From NCBI GenBank assembly GCA_946885645.1, contig CAMPGU010000273.1, forward strand, positions 1 through 5,601: a DNA stretch of 5,601 nt, read 5' to 3'. Below, piece by piece: positions 1 through 5,119 of this stretch (its first letter is position 1; every line of letters begins with the position of its first letter). The translations under genes and the position numbers were made by a program. The notes below the pieces were generated by a model, which worked only from the letters and a program-made list of their open reading frames with translations, did no database searches and was not told where the DNA came from. This stretch comes from an uncultured Haloferula sp. GTDB taxonomy: Bacteria > Verrucomicrobiota > Verrucomicrobiae > Verrucomicrobiales > Akkermansiaceae.

Positions 1-2
1 GC

Positions 3-407
3 ATCGCGGAGGGACAGATGATCCGGGCCGCCGGTCTGGGCGAGCCGGGCGTCGCCGGAGGAGGACCGGGCGATCTCTTCCTGCGGGTCCATCTGGAGCG
101 GCACCCGGATTTCCGCGCGGAGGGTCACGATCTTTATTACGATCTGCGGCTGGCCCCTTGGGAAGCGGTGCTGGGTGCCACGGTGCCGGTACAGACGCCG
201 CATGGCACCACGCGCATCAAAGTTCCGCCGGGCACCGAATCCGGGACGGAATTCCGCCTGACGGGAAAAGGCCTGCCGAAAGGCAAGGACGGCGGCCACG
301 GGGACCTTTTCGCGGTCGCGGAGGTCGTGACCCCGGCCACGGCCACCGAGGAGGAGACCCGCCACTGGAGGGCCTTGGCGGATGTTTCAAAGTTCAATCC
401 CCGCTGA
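3..407 (+). CDS. cbpA: CbpA/DnaJ-family co-chaperone, C-terminal part (5' end outside window)
   Basis: The reading frame is open from the window edge, so only the last 134 residues are visible. They cover the end of one substrate-binding beta domain and all of the second, with the DnaJ-type block GDLFLRVHLERHPDFRAEG, then LYYDL, APWEAVLGATVPV, a VPPGT loop and a GKGLP turn. The tail (VVTPATATEEETRHWRAL, ending FNPR) follows E. coli CbpA (which has FDPR near its end) better than DnaJ. The J domain with its HPD motif lies upstream, so its integrity cannot be judged. Known role of the family: a cytoplasmic Hsp40 that delivers misfolded clients to DnaK (Hsp70) and stimulates its ATPase; E. coli CbpA also binds DNA in the nucleoid. 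A CbpM-like gene 3 bp downstream supports CbpA over DnaJ. Family call is firm; the cbpA symbol rests on the tail and this neighbour. Confidence 0.9.
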   Translation: MAEGQMIRAAGLGEPGVAGGGPGDLFLRVHLERHPDFRAEGHDLYYDLRLAPWEAVLGATVPVQTPHGTTRIKVPPGTESGTEFRLTGKGLPKGKDGGHGDLFAVAEVVTPATATEEETRHWRALADVSKFNPR

Positions 408-410
408 GCC

Positions 411-728
411 ATGACTGCCAGGAACGAATCGCTTTCCATCCCCGTTTCGGCGGGAGACGAGCTCTTCGATCTCGAAGCCGCGGCCGAATTGAGCGGCATG
501 CACCCCGAGATGATCCTCGAATTCTGCCGCGCCCATATCGTGGCGCTGCATCGCCGGGGCGACCTTCTCCAATTCGACAATCGCGGCATCCACCGCCTGA
601 GGCTGATCGAGACGCTCCGTCACGAACGGAGCATGAGCCTGCGGTCGATCCGCTTTGTCGTGGAACTGATGGAGCGACTGGACTCGGCGGAGCGGGAATT
701 GCGAATCCTGCGGGAACGGGTCAGGTGA
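411..728 (+). CDS. cbpM: CbpM-like chaperone modulator (MerR-type HTH)
   Basis: This 105-residue protein is about the size of E. coli CbpM (101 aa) and has the same layout. After a short variable N-terminus, residues 18-42 (LFDLEAAAELSGMHPEMILEF) form a MerR-like helix-turn-helix. A beta turn follows (DLLQFDNRGI, 51-60), then a helical segment with the LRHERSMSLRSIRFVVELM pattern (69-87) and a charged, coiled-coil-prone end (88-105). Known role: CbpM binds the J domain of CbpA and blocks both its DnaK co-chaperone activity and its DNA binding. The start codon lies 3 bp after the cbpA stop and has no Shine-Dalgarno sequence, so translational coupling to cbpA is likely. A plain MerR-type DNA-binding regulator is the alternative, but the missing effector domain and the position argue for CbpM. 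The gene ends 10 bp from the 3' end of the convergent exported-protein gene. Confidence 0.82.
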   Translation: MTARNESLSIPVSAGDELFDLEAAAELSGMHPEMILEFCRAHIVALHRRGDLLQFDNRGIHRLRLIETLRHERSMSLRSIRFVVELMERLDSAERELRILRERVR

Positions 729-738
729 AAATCCCCGC

Positions 739-1761
739 CTACTGCTTCCACTGCCTCGTCCGGACGACGTGCACGCCGCCCTGAATCCTCTTCTTGGCTC
801 CCTCGGCCCCGCTGGAAATCGTTTGCACGGTGTCGAACTCCTCCCGCAACACGATCGGATGAAGCAGGGAGCACCACACGTTTCCGGAACGGAGGCTGAT
901 CTCGCGGTCGCTGACTTCCCCCTCAAGCCCAACCGAGCCCTTGACCGAAACGTCCCCCACCACCGTGAAGCGCCCGCAGGGGTGGCCATCGAGAGCTTCG
1001 GACATCTCGTAGGTCAGGGTGATCTTTCCGCTGCTTTTGCCAGGAAAGAGCAGCGCCATCGCATCGCCCGTGAGCTCGAGCTTGTCCCCCGCGCTCCAGC
1101 GGCGGGATGAAGAAAACCATTGCGTCCGCGGCAGGATCCCCTCGGTGGATAACACCGCGGGAAGCGCCCCCTGCAGTTGTTTGCCCCAGATCATCCGGGT
1201 AAAATCGACTGCGCCCTTGCCCTCGGGCATTTTCCAACCACCGGTCGTCTGCCGGAATTCCACCGAGGCTCCTTCGAGGCGCTTTGCACCGTCCATCCCG
1301 CCGCCCGCCTCGGGCACCGGCAGCGGTTGTTTCGCCTCTCCGGATTCCTCTTTCTCGACCACCCGGCCTGATTCCTCGATGCCGACGCTAAGTTGCGAAC
1401 CCTTGCGCTGGAGGGTCCCGATGGTTTCGTGCTTGCCGGTGAGCGGCACCTTCTCCACGCCCAAGGCAGAGGTGCTGACGATGCGGGCGTCTTTGAATTC
1501 AAGTCTTTCGGTGGTCCGCACCGAGACCTCCGTAGGGAAGGGCAAATCCCTGCGGAAGCGCACGCCTTCCGCCGCCGAGTCAACCTGCGGTGCCAGCTCC
1601 GGCAAGACATCGCCTCCGGGGGCTACCGGTGCGGAAGGATCCGCGCCGCGGAACTTTTCGCGAGCGGCGACCACCGCCTCCTTGGCCTTGTCGCACGACG
1701 CCGATCCATACGTCAACCCCGCCAGAAGGAGGGTCGCCGCAGCGCTTCGTAAGCGATTCAT
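739..1761 (-). CDS. hypothetical exported protein, probable lipoprotein
   Basis: I do not recognise the family. The 340-residue product starts with two Arg in the first five residues, a hydrophobic stretch (AAATLLLAGLTYG, 7-19) and SASC with Cys at 23. This looks like a type II signal peptide, though Ser instead of Leu/Val/Ile at -3 makes the lipobox imperfect. A low-complexity linker rich in Ala, Pro and Glu follows (24-66), then an apparently beta-rich body with alternating hydrophobic and charged residues, a Glu/Lys-rich segment (129-145), and two Cys (262 and 297) that could pair outside the cytoplasm. The frame stays open 44 codons further upstream, but that stretch looks non-coding and would bury the signal peptide, so the ATG at 1761 was chosen; it has no Shine-Dalgarno. 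Likely place: periplasm or outer-membrane inner face. It lies 95 bp downstream of cysE on the same strand, with its own possible promoter. No enzyme motif is visible. Confidence 0.72.
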   Translation of the reverse strand: MNRLRSAAATLLLAGLTYGSASCDKAKEAVVAAREKFRGADPSAPVAPGGDVLPELAPQVDSAAEGVRFRRDLPFPTEVSVRTTERLEFKDARIVSTSALGVEKVPLTGKHETIGTLQRKGSQLSVGIEESGRVVEKEESGEAKQPLPVPEAGGGMDGAKRLEGASVEFRQTTGGWKMPEGKGAVDFTRMIWGKQLQGALPAVLSTEGILPRTQWFSSSRRWSAGDKLELTGDAMALLFPGKSSGKITLTYEMSEALDGHPCGRFTVVGDVSVKGSVGLEGEVSDREISLRSGNVWCSLLHPIVLREEFDTVQTISSGAEGAKKRIQGGVHVVRTRQWKQ

Positions 1762-1770
1762 GATGATCAG

Positions 1771-1799
1771 ATAACATGAGGATTCCGGGATGGCGACAA
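1771..1799 (-). promoter_or_regulatory. candidate sigma-70-type promoter for the exported-protein gene
   Basis: Reading the minus strand, TTGTCG (1799-1794) and TGTTAT (1776-1771) each match the -35 and -10 consensus at four of six positions, with a 17 bp spacer. The -10 box ends 9 bp before the ATG at 1761, so the transcript would have a leader of only a few bases. This fits the missing Shine-Dalgarno at that start. It was found by eye in a 95 bp gap, and such matches occur by chance. Confidence 0.27.
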
Positions 1800-1856
1800 C
1801 AAGGTGCGGGCATCCGCCCCGGAAAGGGTCACGTGATCGCGTAAGCCCCCGCGCAT

Positions 1857-2738
1857 TCAAATGCTGAAGGTCAGATGCTCGCCTCCGCGGCAACCCAGAC
1901 GCTGGTCCATCTCAAGCGCGGGCGCATCCTCGCGGCTGACGCCCACGACCTGCGCCGGCACACCCGCCACGGTGGTATGCGGCATCACGTCATTCAAGAC
2001 CACGCTGCCTGCACCGACTTTCGCCCCCTCCCCGATTTCAACGCGCCCGAGGATCTTCGCTCCGGCCCCGAGAAGCACGCCGGAGCGCACGATCGGGTGG
2101 CGGTCTCCGGTTTCCTTGCCGGTGCCGCCGAGCGTGACCTCATGCAGAATCGAGACGTTGTCCTCGATGATGGCGGTCTCCCCCACCACGAAGCTGGTGG
2201 CGTGGTCCAGCAAGATGCCGCAGCCGATCCGCGCCGCCGGGTGGATATCCACCGCGAAGACCTCGCTGGCGAGACTCTGGAAATAGAGCGCGAGCTCCCG
2301 CCTGCCGTGTCTCCACAGATGGTGGGACACGCGGTAGGTGGAAATCGCCATGAAGCCCTTGTAAAAGAGCAAGGGATGAAGCGGCGAGTCGCAGGCCGGA
2401 TCGCGATCCACGATTGCCCGCAGGTCCCGTGCGACCGCGGCGACCAGCTCCTCGTCTCCTTGCAAAATCCCGGCCAGCAGGGGCGCGAGCTCTTCGCGGC
2501 TCATATCCTCACGCGCCAGCTTGCGGGCGAGGCGCACGCCCAGCGAAGCACCCAAGCAGGGCTGATCCAGCACCACCTCCCTCAAAAGAGGGAGTAACTG
2601 GGGCTCGCGGAGGGCCACCTGCGCGGCGTCTTCACGGATCCAATCCCATACGCCAGCGACGTCATTTCCCGCCGACTGACAGAGGCGAACAACCTTCGCG
2701 CTTCCGCCACCCTCGCCCGTGTGATGCTTTGCCTCCAT
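1857..2738 (-). CDS. cysE: serine O-acetyltransferase
   Basis: Transfers acetyl from acetyl-CoA to L-serine, giving O-acetylserine, the committed step of cysteine synthesis in the cytoplasm. The 293-residue product has an N-terminal helical domain (about 30-155, with PLLFYKGFMAI and YRVSHHLW as in CysE) and a C-terminal left-handed beta-helix of hexapeptide repeats (about 160-268). Both catalytic residues are present: Asp164 in VDIHP and His179 in LDHAT, the same spacing of 15 as Asp143/His158 in E. coli. DRHP (His214) and GAGAKILG/GAGSVVLNDV/HTTVAGVPA are also conserved. The chain ends in Ile after an EMDQ segment; in characterised CysE proteins the C-terminal Ile enters the CysK active site to build the cysteine synthase complex. 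There are about 20 residues before the conserved core that E. coli CysE lacks. The ATG at 2738 has GGGAA six bases upstream; an in-frame ATG at 2744 is the alternative. The start overlaps the divergent rrf2 start. Confidence 0.96.
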   Translation of the reverse strand: MEAKHHTGEGGGSAKVVRLCQSAGNDVAGVWDWIREDAAQVALREPQLLPLLREVVLDQPCLGASLGVRLARKLAREDMSREELAPLLAGILQGDEELVAAVARDLRAIVDRDPACDSPLHPLLFYKGFMAISTYRVSHHLWRHGRRELALYFQSLASEVFAVDIHPAARIGCGILLDHATSFVVGETAIIEDNVSILHEVTLGGTGKETGDRHPIVRSGVLLGAGAKILGRVEIGEGAKVGAGSVVLNDVMPHTTVAGVPAQVVGVSREDAPALEMDQRLGCRGGEHLTFSI

Positions 2739-3150
2739 GCGCATTTCCCAAAAGCTCGACTACGCGTGCCGCGCGATGGCCCAACTGGCCAAGCGTCACG
2801 ACGGGCGAACCATTACACGGCTGGACGAACTGGCGCAACGCGAAGCCGTGTCGGCAAACTTCCTTGTGCAGATCCTCAACGACTTGCGTCGTGCCGGCTT
2901 GGTGGAAAGCCGCAGGGGAAAGAGCGGCGGCTACATGCTGGCGCGCAAGCCCGATACGATCCACCTCAGGGAAATCGTCGAAGCGGTGGAGCCATCGCTG
3001 CTTTCCTTCTCTACCCATACCGAGGGGGAAAGCGGTATATCCGTGCGGGCGGCATGGGAAACGGTGGCGCGGGAGCTGCGCGACCACCTGGAGCGGGTGA
3101 CCCTGCCGCAATTGGCGGAGAAAAGCGAAGCGCCGATGTTTTACATCTGA
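2737..3150 (+). CDS. Rrf2-family transcriptional regulator (CymR-like candidate)
   Basis: A 137-residue winged helix-turn-helix DNA-binding protein, the family's usual length. The N-terminus MRISQKLDYACRAMAQLA is the typical Rrf2 opening and fixes the start at 2737. Then come the HTH (LDELAQREAVSANFLVQILN, 29-48), LRRAGLVESRRG, the wing SGGYMLA (63-69), and IHLREIVEAVE (75-85), a diagnostic Rrf2 block. The C-terminal part (90-137) is predicted to be the dimerisation helix. IscR, NsrR and RsrR bind an iron-sulfur cluster through cysteines after the wing. Here the only Cys is residue 11, so cluster sensing is unlikely. In this it resembles CymR, which represses cysteine genes in Firmicutes and senses O-acetylserine through CysK. 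The divergent, overlapping cysE makes a cysteine-metabolism role likely by inference. No Shine-Dalgarno precedes the ATG. The last 10 bp overlap the convergent GNAT gene. Confidence 0.93.
   Translation: MRISQKLDYACRAMAQLAKRHDGRTITRLDELAQREAVSANFLVQILNDLRRAGLVESRRGKSGGYMLARKPDTIHLREIVEAVEPSLLSFSTHTEGESGISVRAAWETVARELRDHLERVTLPQLAEKSEAPMFYI
2777..2791. repeat. short inverted repeat inside rrf2, upstream of cysE
   Basis: TGGCC and GGCCA flank a 5 bp spacer (CAACT), a perfect 5-5-5 dyad. It lies within rrf2 codons 14-19 and 39-53 bp upstream of the cysE start, where an operator for cysE would have to be because the two genes share no intergenic DNA. GC-rich coding sequence yields such dyads by chance, so this is only a candidate. 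Confidence 0.2.
2812..2840 (-). promoter_or_regulatory. weak candidate cysE promoter inside rrf2
   Basis: On the minus strand TGTAAT (2817-2812) matches the -10 consensus at five of six positions. The hexamer 17 bp upstream (CGTTGC, 2840-2835) is a poor -35. Transcription from here would give cysE a leader of roughly 65 bases. Any cysE-specific promoter must lie within rrf2, and this is the best -10 I can see there. Confidence 0.2.
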
Positions 3151-3743
3151 ACCTGCGGTTCGCGGAGCCAGAAGACGAGTTCGTTCGCCACCTCCGTGCC
3201 GGTGGTATCCACCTGCTTCCACGAGAGGCGTGCCCGCAGGTCGGGGCGTTTCACGTATCCGCGCTTTCCCCAGAAGAGGTCGTTCGGCCGGTAGCCGGGT
3301 GGGCGCAGCGGGTGATCGGCCGGTCGTTCCACGGCACAGAAACAGGTCCGGCGGAGGCCGAGTTCCCGCGCGTGTGCTTCCCGTTCATCGAAGAACCGGT
3401 GCCCGATGCCGCGTCCGCGCCACGCCGGATCGAGGACGGATTCGCCGCAATAGAACCATTCCCCGGGCGAAAGGCCGGCCGTTTTGAAAGGAGCTTGAAA
3501 CGCTTCGGCCGCATCGGCCAAGGGAAGTCCGGTGGACACCCCGACCACCTTTCCGTCGCCCAAGGCAATCACGAAGACGCTCCCAGGGCACCCGCCGTAA
3601 CCGGCGAGATACTCCCTTTCCGCTTCTTCGTCGCCGGCGTAGAGGTAAGGGAACTCGCGGAAGACGGAGATGCGGAGCCTCGCGGCATCCTGCAGGTAGT
3701 CCACTACCCCCGTCCCTGTGACCCGGCGGATTTCGGTCGGCAT
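3141..3743 (-). CDS. GNAT-family N-acetyltransferase
   Basis: A 200-residue protein of the GNAT fold, expected to move acetyl from acetyl-CoA to an amine. The acetyl-CoA-binding motif A is RGRGIG (109-114, matching R-x-x-G-x-G), after the strand FYCGESVLDPAW (97-108) and before the helix HRFFDEREAHARELG. Other conserved-looking blocks are RLRISVFREFPYLY (22-35), STGLPLAD (70-77) and VERPADHPLRPPGYRPNDLFWGKRGY (138-163). The whole pattern resembles a widespread uncharacterised GNAT family whose substrate I do not know. The frame is open for 103 more codons upstream, but these overlap the preceding gene and look out of frame with any domain; MPTEIRRV at 3743 is the natural start. It lies 50 bp after the HtrA-like gene on the same strand with no obvious terminator between, so co-transcription with the sigma operon is possible but unproven. 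Confidence 0.88.
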   Translation of the reverse strand: MPTEIRRVTGTGVVDYLQDAARLRISVFREFPYLYAGDEEAEREYLAGYGGCPGSVFVIALGDGKVVGVSTGLPLADAAEAFQAPFKTAGLSPGEWFYCGESVLDPAWRGRGIGHRFFDEREAHARELGLRRTCFCAVERPADHPLRPPGYRPNDLFWGKRGYVKRPDLRARLSWKQVDTTGTEVANELVFWLREPQVQM

Positions 3744-3793
3744 GCCGGAAACTAAAGATGCTCCAGGCGATCGCGGCAAGAGCGCCCGGGGTG

Positions 3794-4651
3794 TCAATTG
3801 CCCTCTTTCCGGACCGGCGTGACGGACAGCGAGAGCTCCTGATTTCCACGTCTCAACCGCAGCGGAGCCGAAACGCCGGGACGCAGGAAAAAGAAGGCAT
3901 TCACGGCATCGGCATATTCCGGCGTCCGGAGTTGGCCGATCTGGAGCAGCACGTCGCCTTCCCGGACTCCCGCGAGGGCGGAGGGCGAACCTTCCTGCAC
4001 CTTCGTCACCTGCGGGACCTTCGCCTCCGGACGCAGCTTCAGGCCGATCCAACCGCGGGAGACCTTCCCGTGACCCTGCACGTCTTCCAGGACCCGCTTC
4101 ACCACTTCCACGGGCAGGGCATAGCCGCGGCGGCCGTCTGAGGCCTGATGCGCGATCGCGACCACCGCGCCCGAGGCGTCCGTCAGCGGCGTCCCCGCAC
4201 GGGGAACCGTGGCCGAGTAGTCCATTTTCAGGAGGGACAGGGGGAGCATCTTGCCATTGATCTGCTTGATCCAGCCTTCCGCCTCAGCCTTGCCGCCGCC
4301 CTTCACGGCCCATTCCGCACCCGCCGCAGCGGAGCGCGAGGACGCCAGCGGTAGCGCTTTCTCCGCAGGGCCGGAAATTCGGAAAATGACGACCCGTGAA
4401 ACGGGATCCACGAAAACCTCGGCAGGAAGGATGCGGCCGGCCGACCGGAGCCGGACATCCGCGATCTGTACGCCCGACAGGGCCACGGCCACAAAGTACC
4501 GCCCGTCTCCCACGGGGAACGCCACCGAATCAGGCTCGCTCTCCGGCCCGCGGAAGACCGCCTCCCATGAAAGTTCGGCCGGAGCGGCGGATACGGACCA
4601 GATGCACATGCCGCCCAATGCCAGCAAGCACCGACAAAAAAAAGGAGTCAT
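3794..4651 (-). CDS. exported HtrA/DegP-like pseudoprotease with PDZ domain
   Basis: The 285-residue product has a signal peptide (MTPFFCRCLLALGGMCIWSVSA, cleavage likely after SVSA at 22), a degenerate S1C trypsin-like domain (about 28-190) and a PDZ domain (about 200-283, with SRGWIGLKLRP, VQEGSPSALAGVREGDVLLQIG). HtrA landmarks can be traced, but the catalytic residues are gone. The GNSGGPL active-site loop is RAGTPL (151-156) with Ala152 for Ser. The D-x-x-(T/S)-D-L-A strand is DPVSRVVIFRI (82-92) with Arg86 for Asp. No His occurs before residue 168, so the catalytic His is absent too. YALPVEVVKRVLEDV (177-191) matches the HtrA FAIP helix. It is expected in the periplasm. The start is 10 bp after the anti-sigma gene's stop, with AGGAG 16 bases upstream, so it belongs to the sigma/anti-sigma operon. 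A scaffold, chaperone or sensor role is inferred, by analogy with DegS in the sigma-E pathway. Confidence 0.82.
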   Translation of the reverse strand: MTPFFCRCLLALGGMCIWSVSAAPAELSWEAVFRGPESEPDSVAFPVGDGRYFVAVALSGVQIADVRLRSAGRILPAEVFVDPVSRVVIFRISGPAEKALPLASSRSAAAGAEWAVKGGGKAEAEGWIKQINGKMLPLSLLKMDYSATVPRAGTPLTDASGAVVAIAHQASDGRRGYALPVEVVKRVLEDVQGHGKVSRGWIGLKLRPEAKVPQVTKVQEGSPSALAGVREGDVLLQIGQLRTPEYADAVNAFFFLRPGVSAPLRLRRGNQELSLSVTPVRKEGN

Positions 4652-4661
4652 CCGGAATGGA

Positions 4662-5054
4662 TCAAAACTCCTGTTCCCCGGTGCTTCCCTGCGAAGAAGG
4701 ATGCAGATCCAAGGCTTTCAACTGCTCCACCGCGGCGGGTTCGGCAGGGGCCACCTTGTAGTGTACCGGAACAGGAGCCGCGGGCTGCTCGCGTGGAGCA
4801 TCCGGTGCCAGGAGAAACAATGCCGTGACCGTGGCGTAGGCCAGACCCACCCCGTAAGCCCACCTGGAAGCTCCCAGATTGGAAAACCATGCCGAGGCGC
4901 GGCGGAGCCACCCGGAGGGTCCGCTCTTCAGCACCTCCTCTTCCCGGCGGCGGTGGTGAAACTCGCGGAGAAAATCGTCGAAATACCCTTCCTCAGGGCG
5001 CTCATGGCGCTTGAGGGCAAGCAGGGCTCCGATCTCTTCAACACTCGGTTTCAC
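4662..5054 (-). CDS. probable anti-sigma factor, single-pass membrane protein
   Basis: A 130-residue protein encoded directly after the sigma gene. Residues 1-45 are helical and charged (LLALKRHERPEEGYFDDFLREFHHRRREEE), matching a motif I recall from verrucomicrobial proteins encoded after ECF sigma genes. Residues 46-64 are amphipathic with Trp and Arg, residues 65-83 (WAYGVGLAYATVTALFLLA) form one membrane span, and 84-130 is a Pro/Ala-rich tail ending in Gln-Glu-Phe. By the positive-inside rule the N-terminus is cytoplasmic and the tail periplasmic. The protein has no Cys, so it is not a zinc-binding (ZAS) anti-sigma factor, and I see no clear sequence match to RseA. The function is therefore inferred from position and topology. 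The start is GTG at 5054, since an in-frame stop lies 12 bases upstream; no Shine-Dalgarno is evident. The next gene starts 10 bp downstream. Confidence 0.7.
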   Translation of the reverse strand: MKPSVEEIGALLALKRHERPEEGYFDDFLREFHHRRREEEVLKSGPSGWLRRASAWFSNLGASRWAYGVGLAYATVTALFLLAPDAPREQPAAPVPVHYKVAPAEPAAVEQLKALDLHPSSQGSTGEQEF

Positions 5055-5098
5055 GGCGATTGATGGTTAACGTATCTAAAACTTTAGGGCGCTCTGCA

Positions 5099-5119
5099 AG
5101 GATTTTTTTAAAAAAGCCT
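5099..5119. repeat. A/T palindrome between sigma and anti-sigma genes
   Basis: A run of seven T followed by six A (5103-5115 on the plus strand) is flanked by AGG (5099-5101) and CCT (5117-5119), giving an imperfect dyad that touches the sigma stop codon. It sits in the 64 bp sigma/anti-sigma gap, the most AT-rich spot in the window. In the RNA it could form a weak hairpin and lower anti-sigma expression relative to sigma, but there is no GC-rich stem as in a standard terminator. Function is unknown. Confidence 0.3.

Noticed and set aside
158..784. 208-codon plus-strand frame across cbpA and cbpM
   Set aside because: It runs in another frame over two recognisable genes and has a low-complexity Arg/Gly/His-rich translation.
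1019..1774. 251-codon plus-strand open frame opposite the exported-protein gene
   Set aside because: Antisense shadow: Ser/Pro/Arg-rich with no recognisable motif, while the minus-strand frame has a signal peptide.
1804..1820. GC-rich dyad (GCGG-GCAT-CCGC) after cysE as a terminator
   Set aside because: The stem is only 4 bp and no T-tract follows on the minus strand.
1762..1893. Upstream extension of the exported-protein gene (44 extra codons)
   Set aside because: It would overlap the cysE end and place the signal peptide internally, which fits neither export nor coding style.
2737..3150. Rrf2 protein as an iron-sulfur IscR/NsrR homologue
   Set aside because: The cysteine cluster after the wing is missing; the only Cys is residue 11 in the first helix.
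2721..3755. 344-codon plus-strand open frame over rrf2 and the GNAT gene
   Set aside because: It is the shadow of two genes with clear family motifs; its own translation shows no domain and is Arg/Pro/Gly-rich as expected from out-of-frame GC-rich DNA.
3744..4052. Upstream extension of the GNAT gene (103 extra codons)
   Set aside because: It overlaps the 3' part of the HtrA-like gene in another frame and adds only Arg/Pro/Gly-rich sequence; the GNAT domain begins right after MPTEIRRV.
4662..5054. Zinc-binding (ZAS) anti-sigma factor
   Set aside because: The protein contains no cysteine, so the H-x3-C-x2-C motif is absent.
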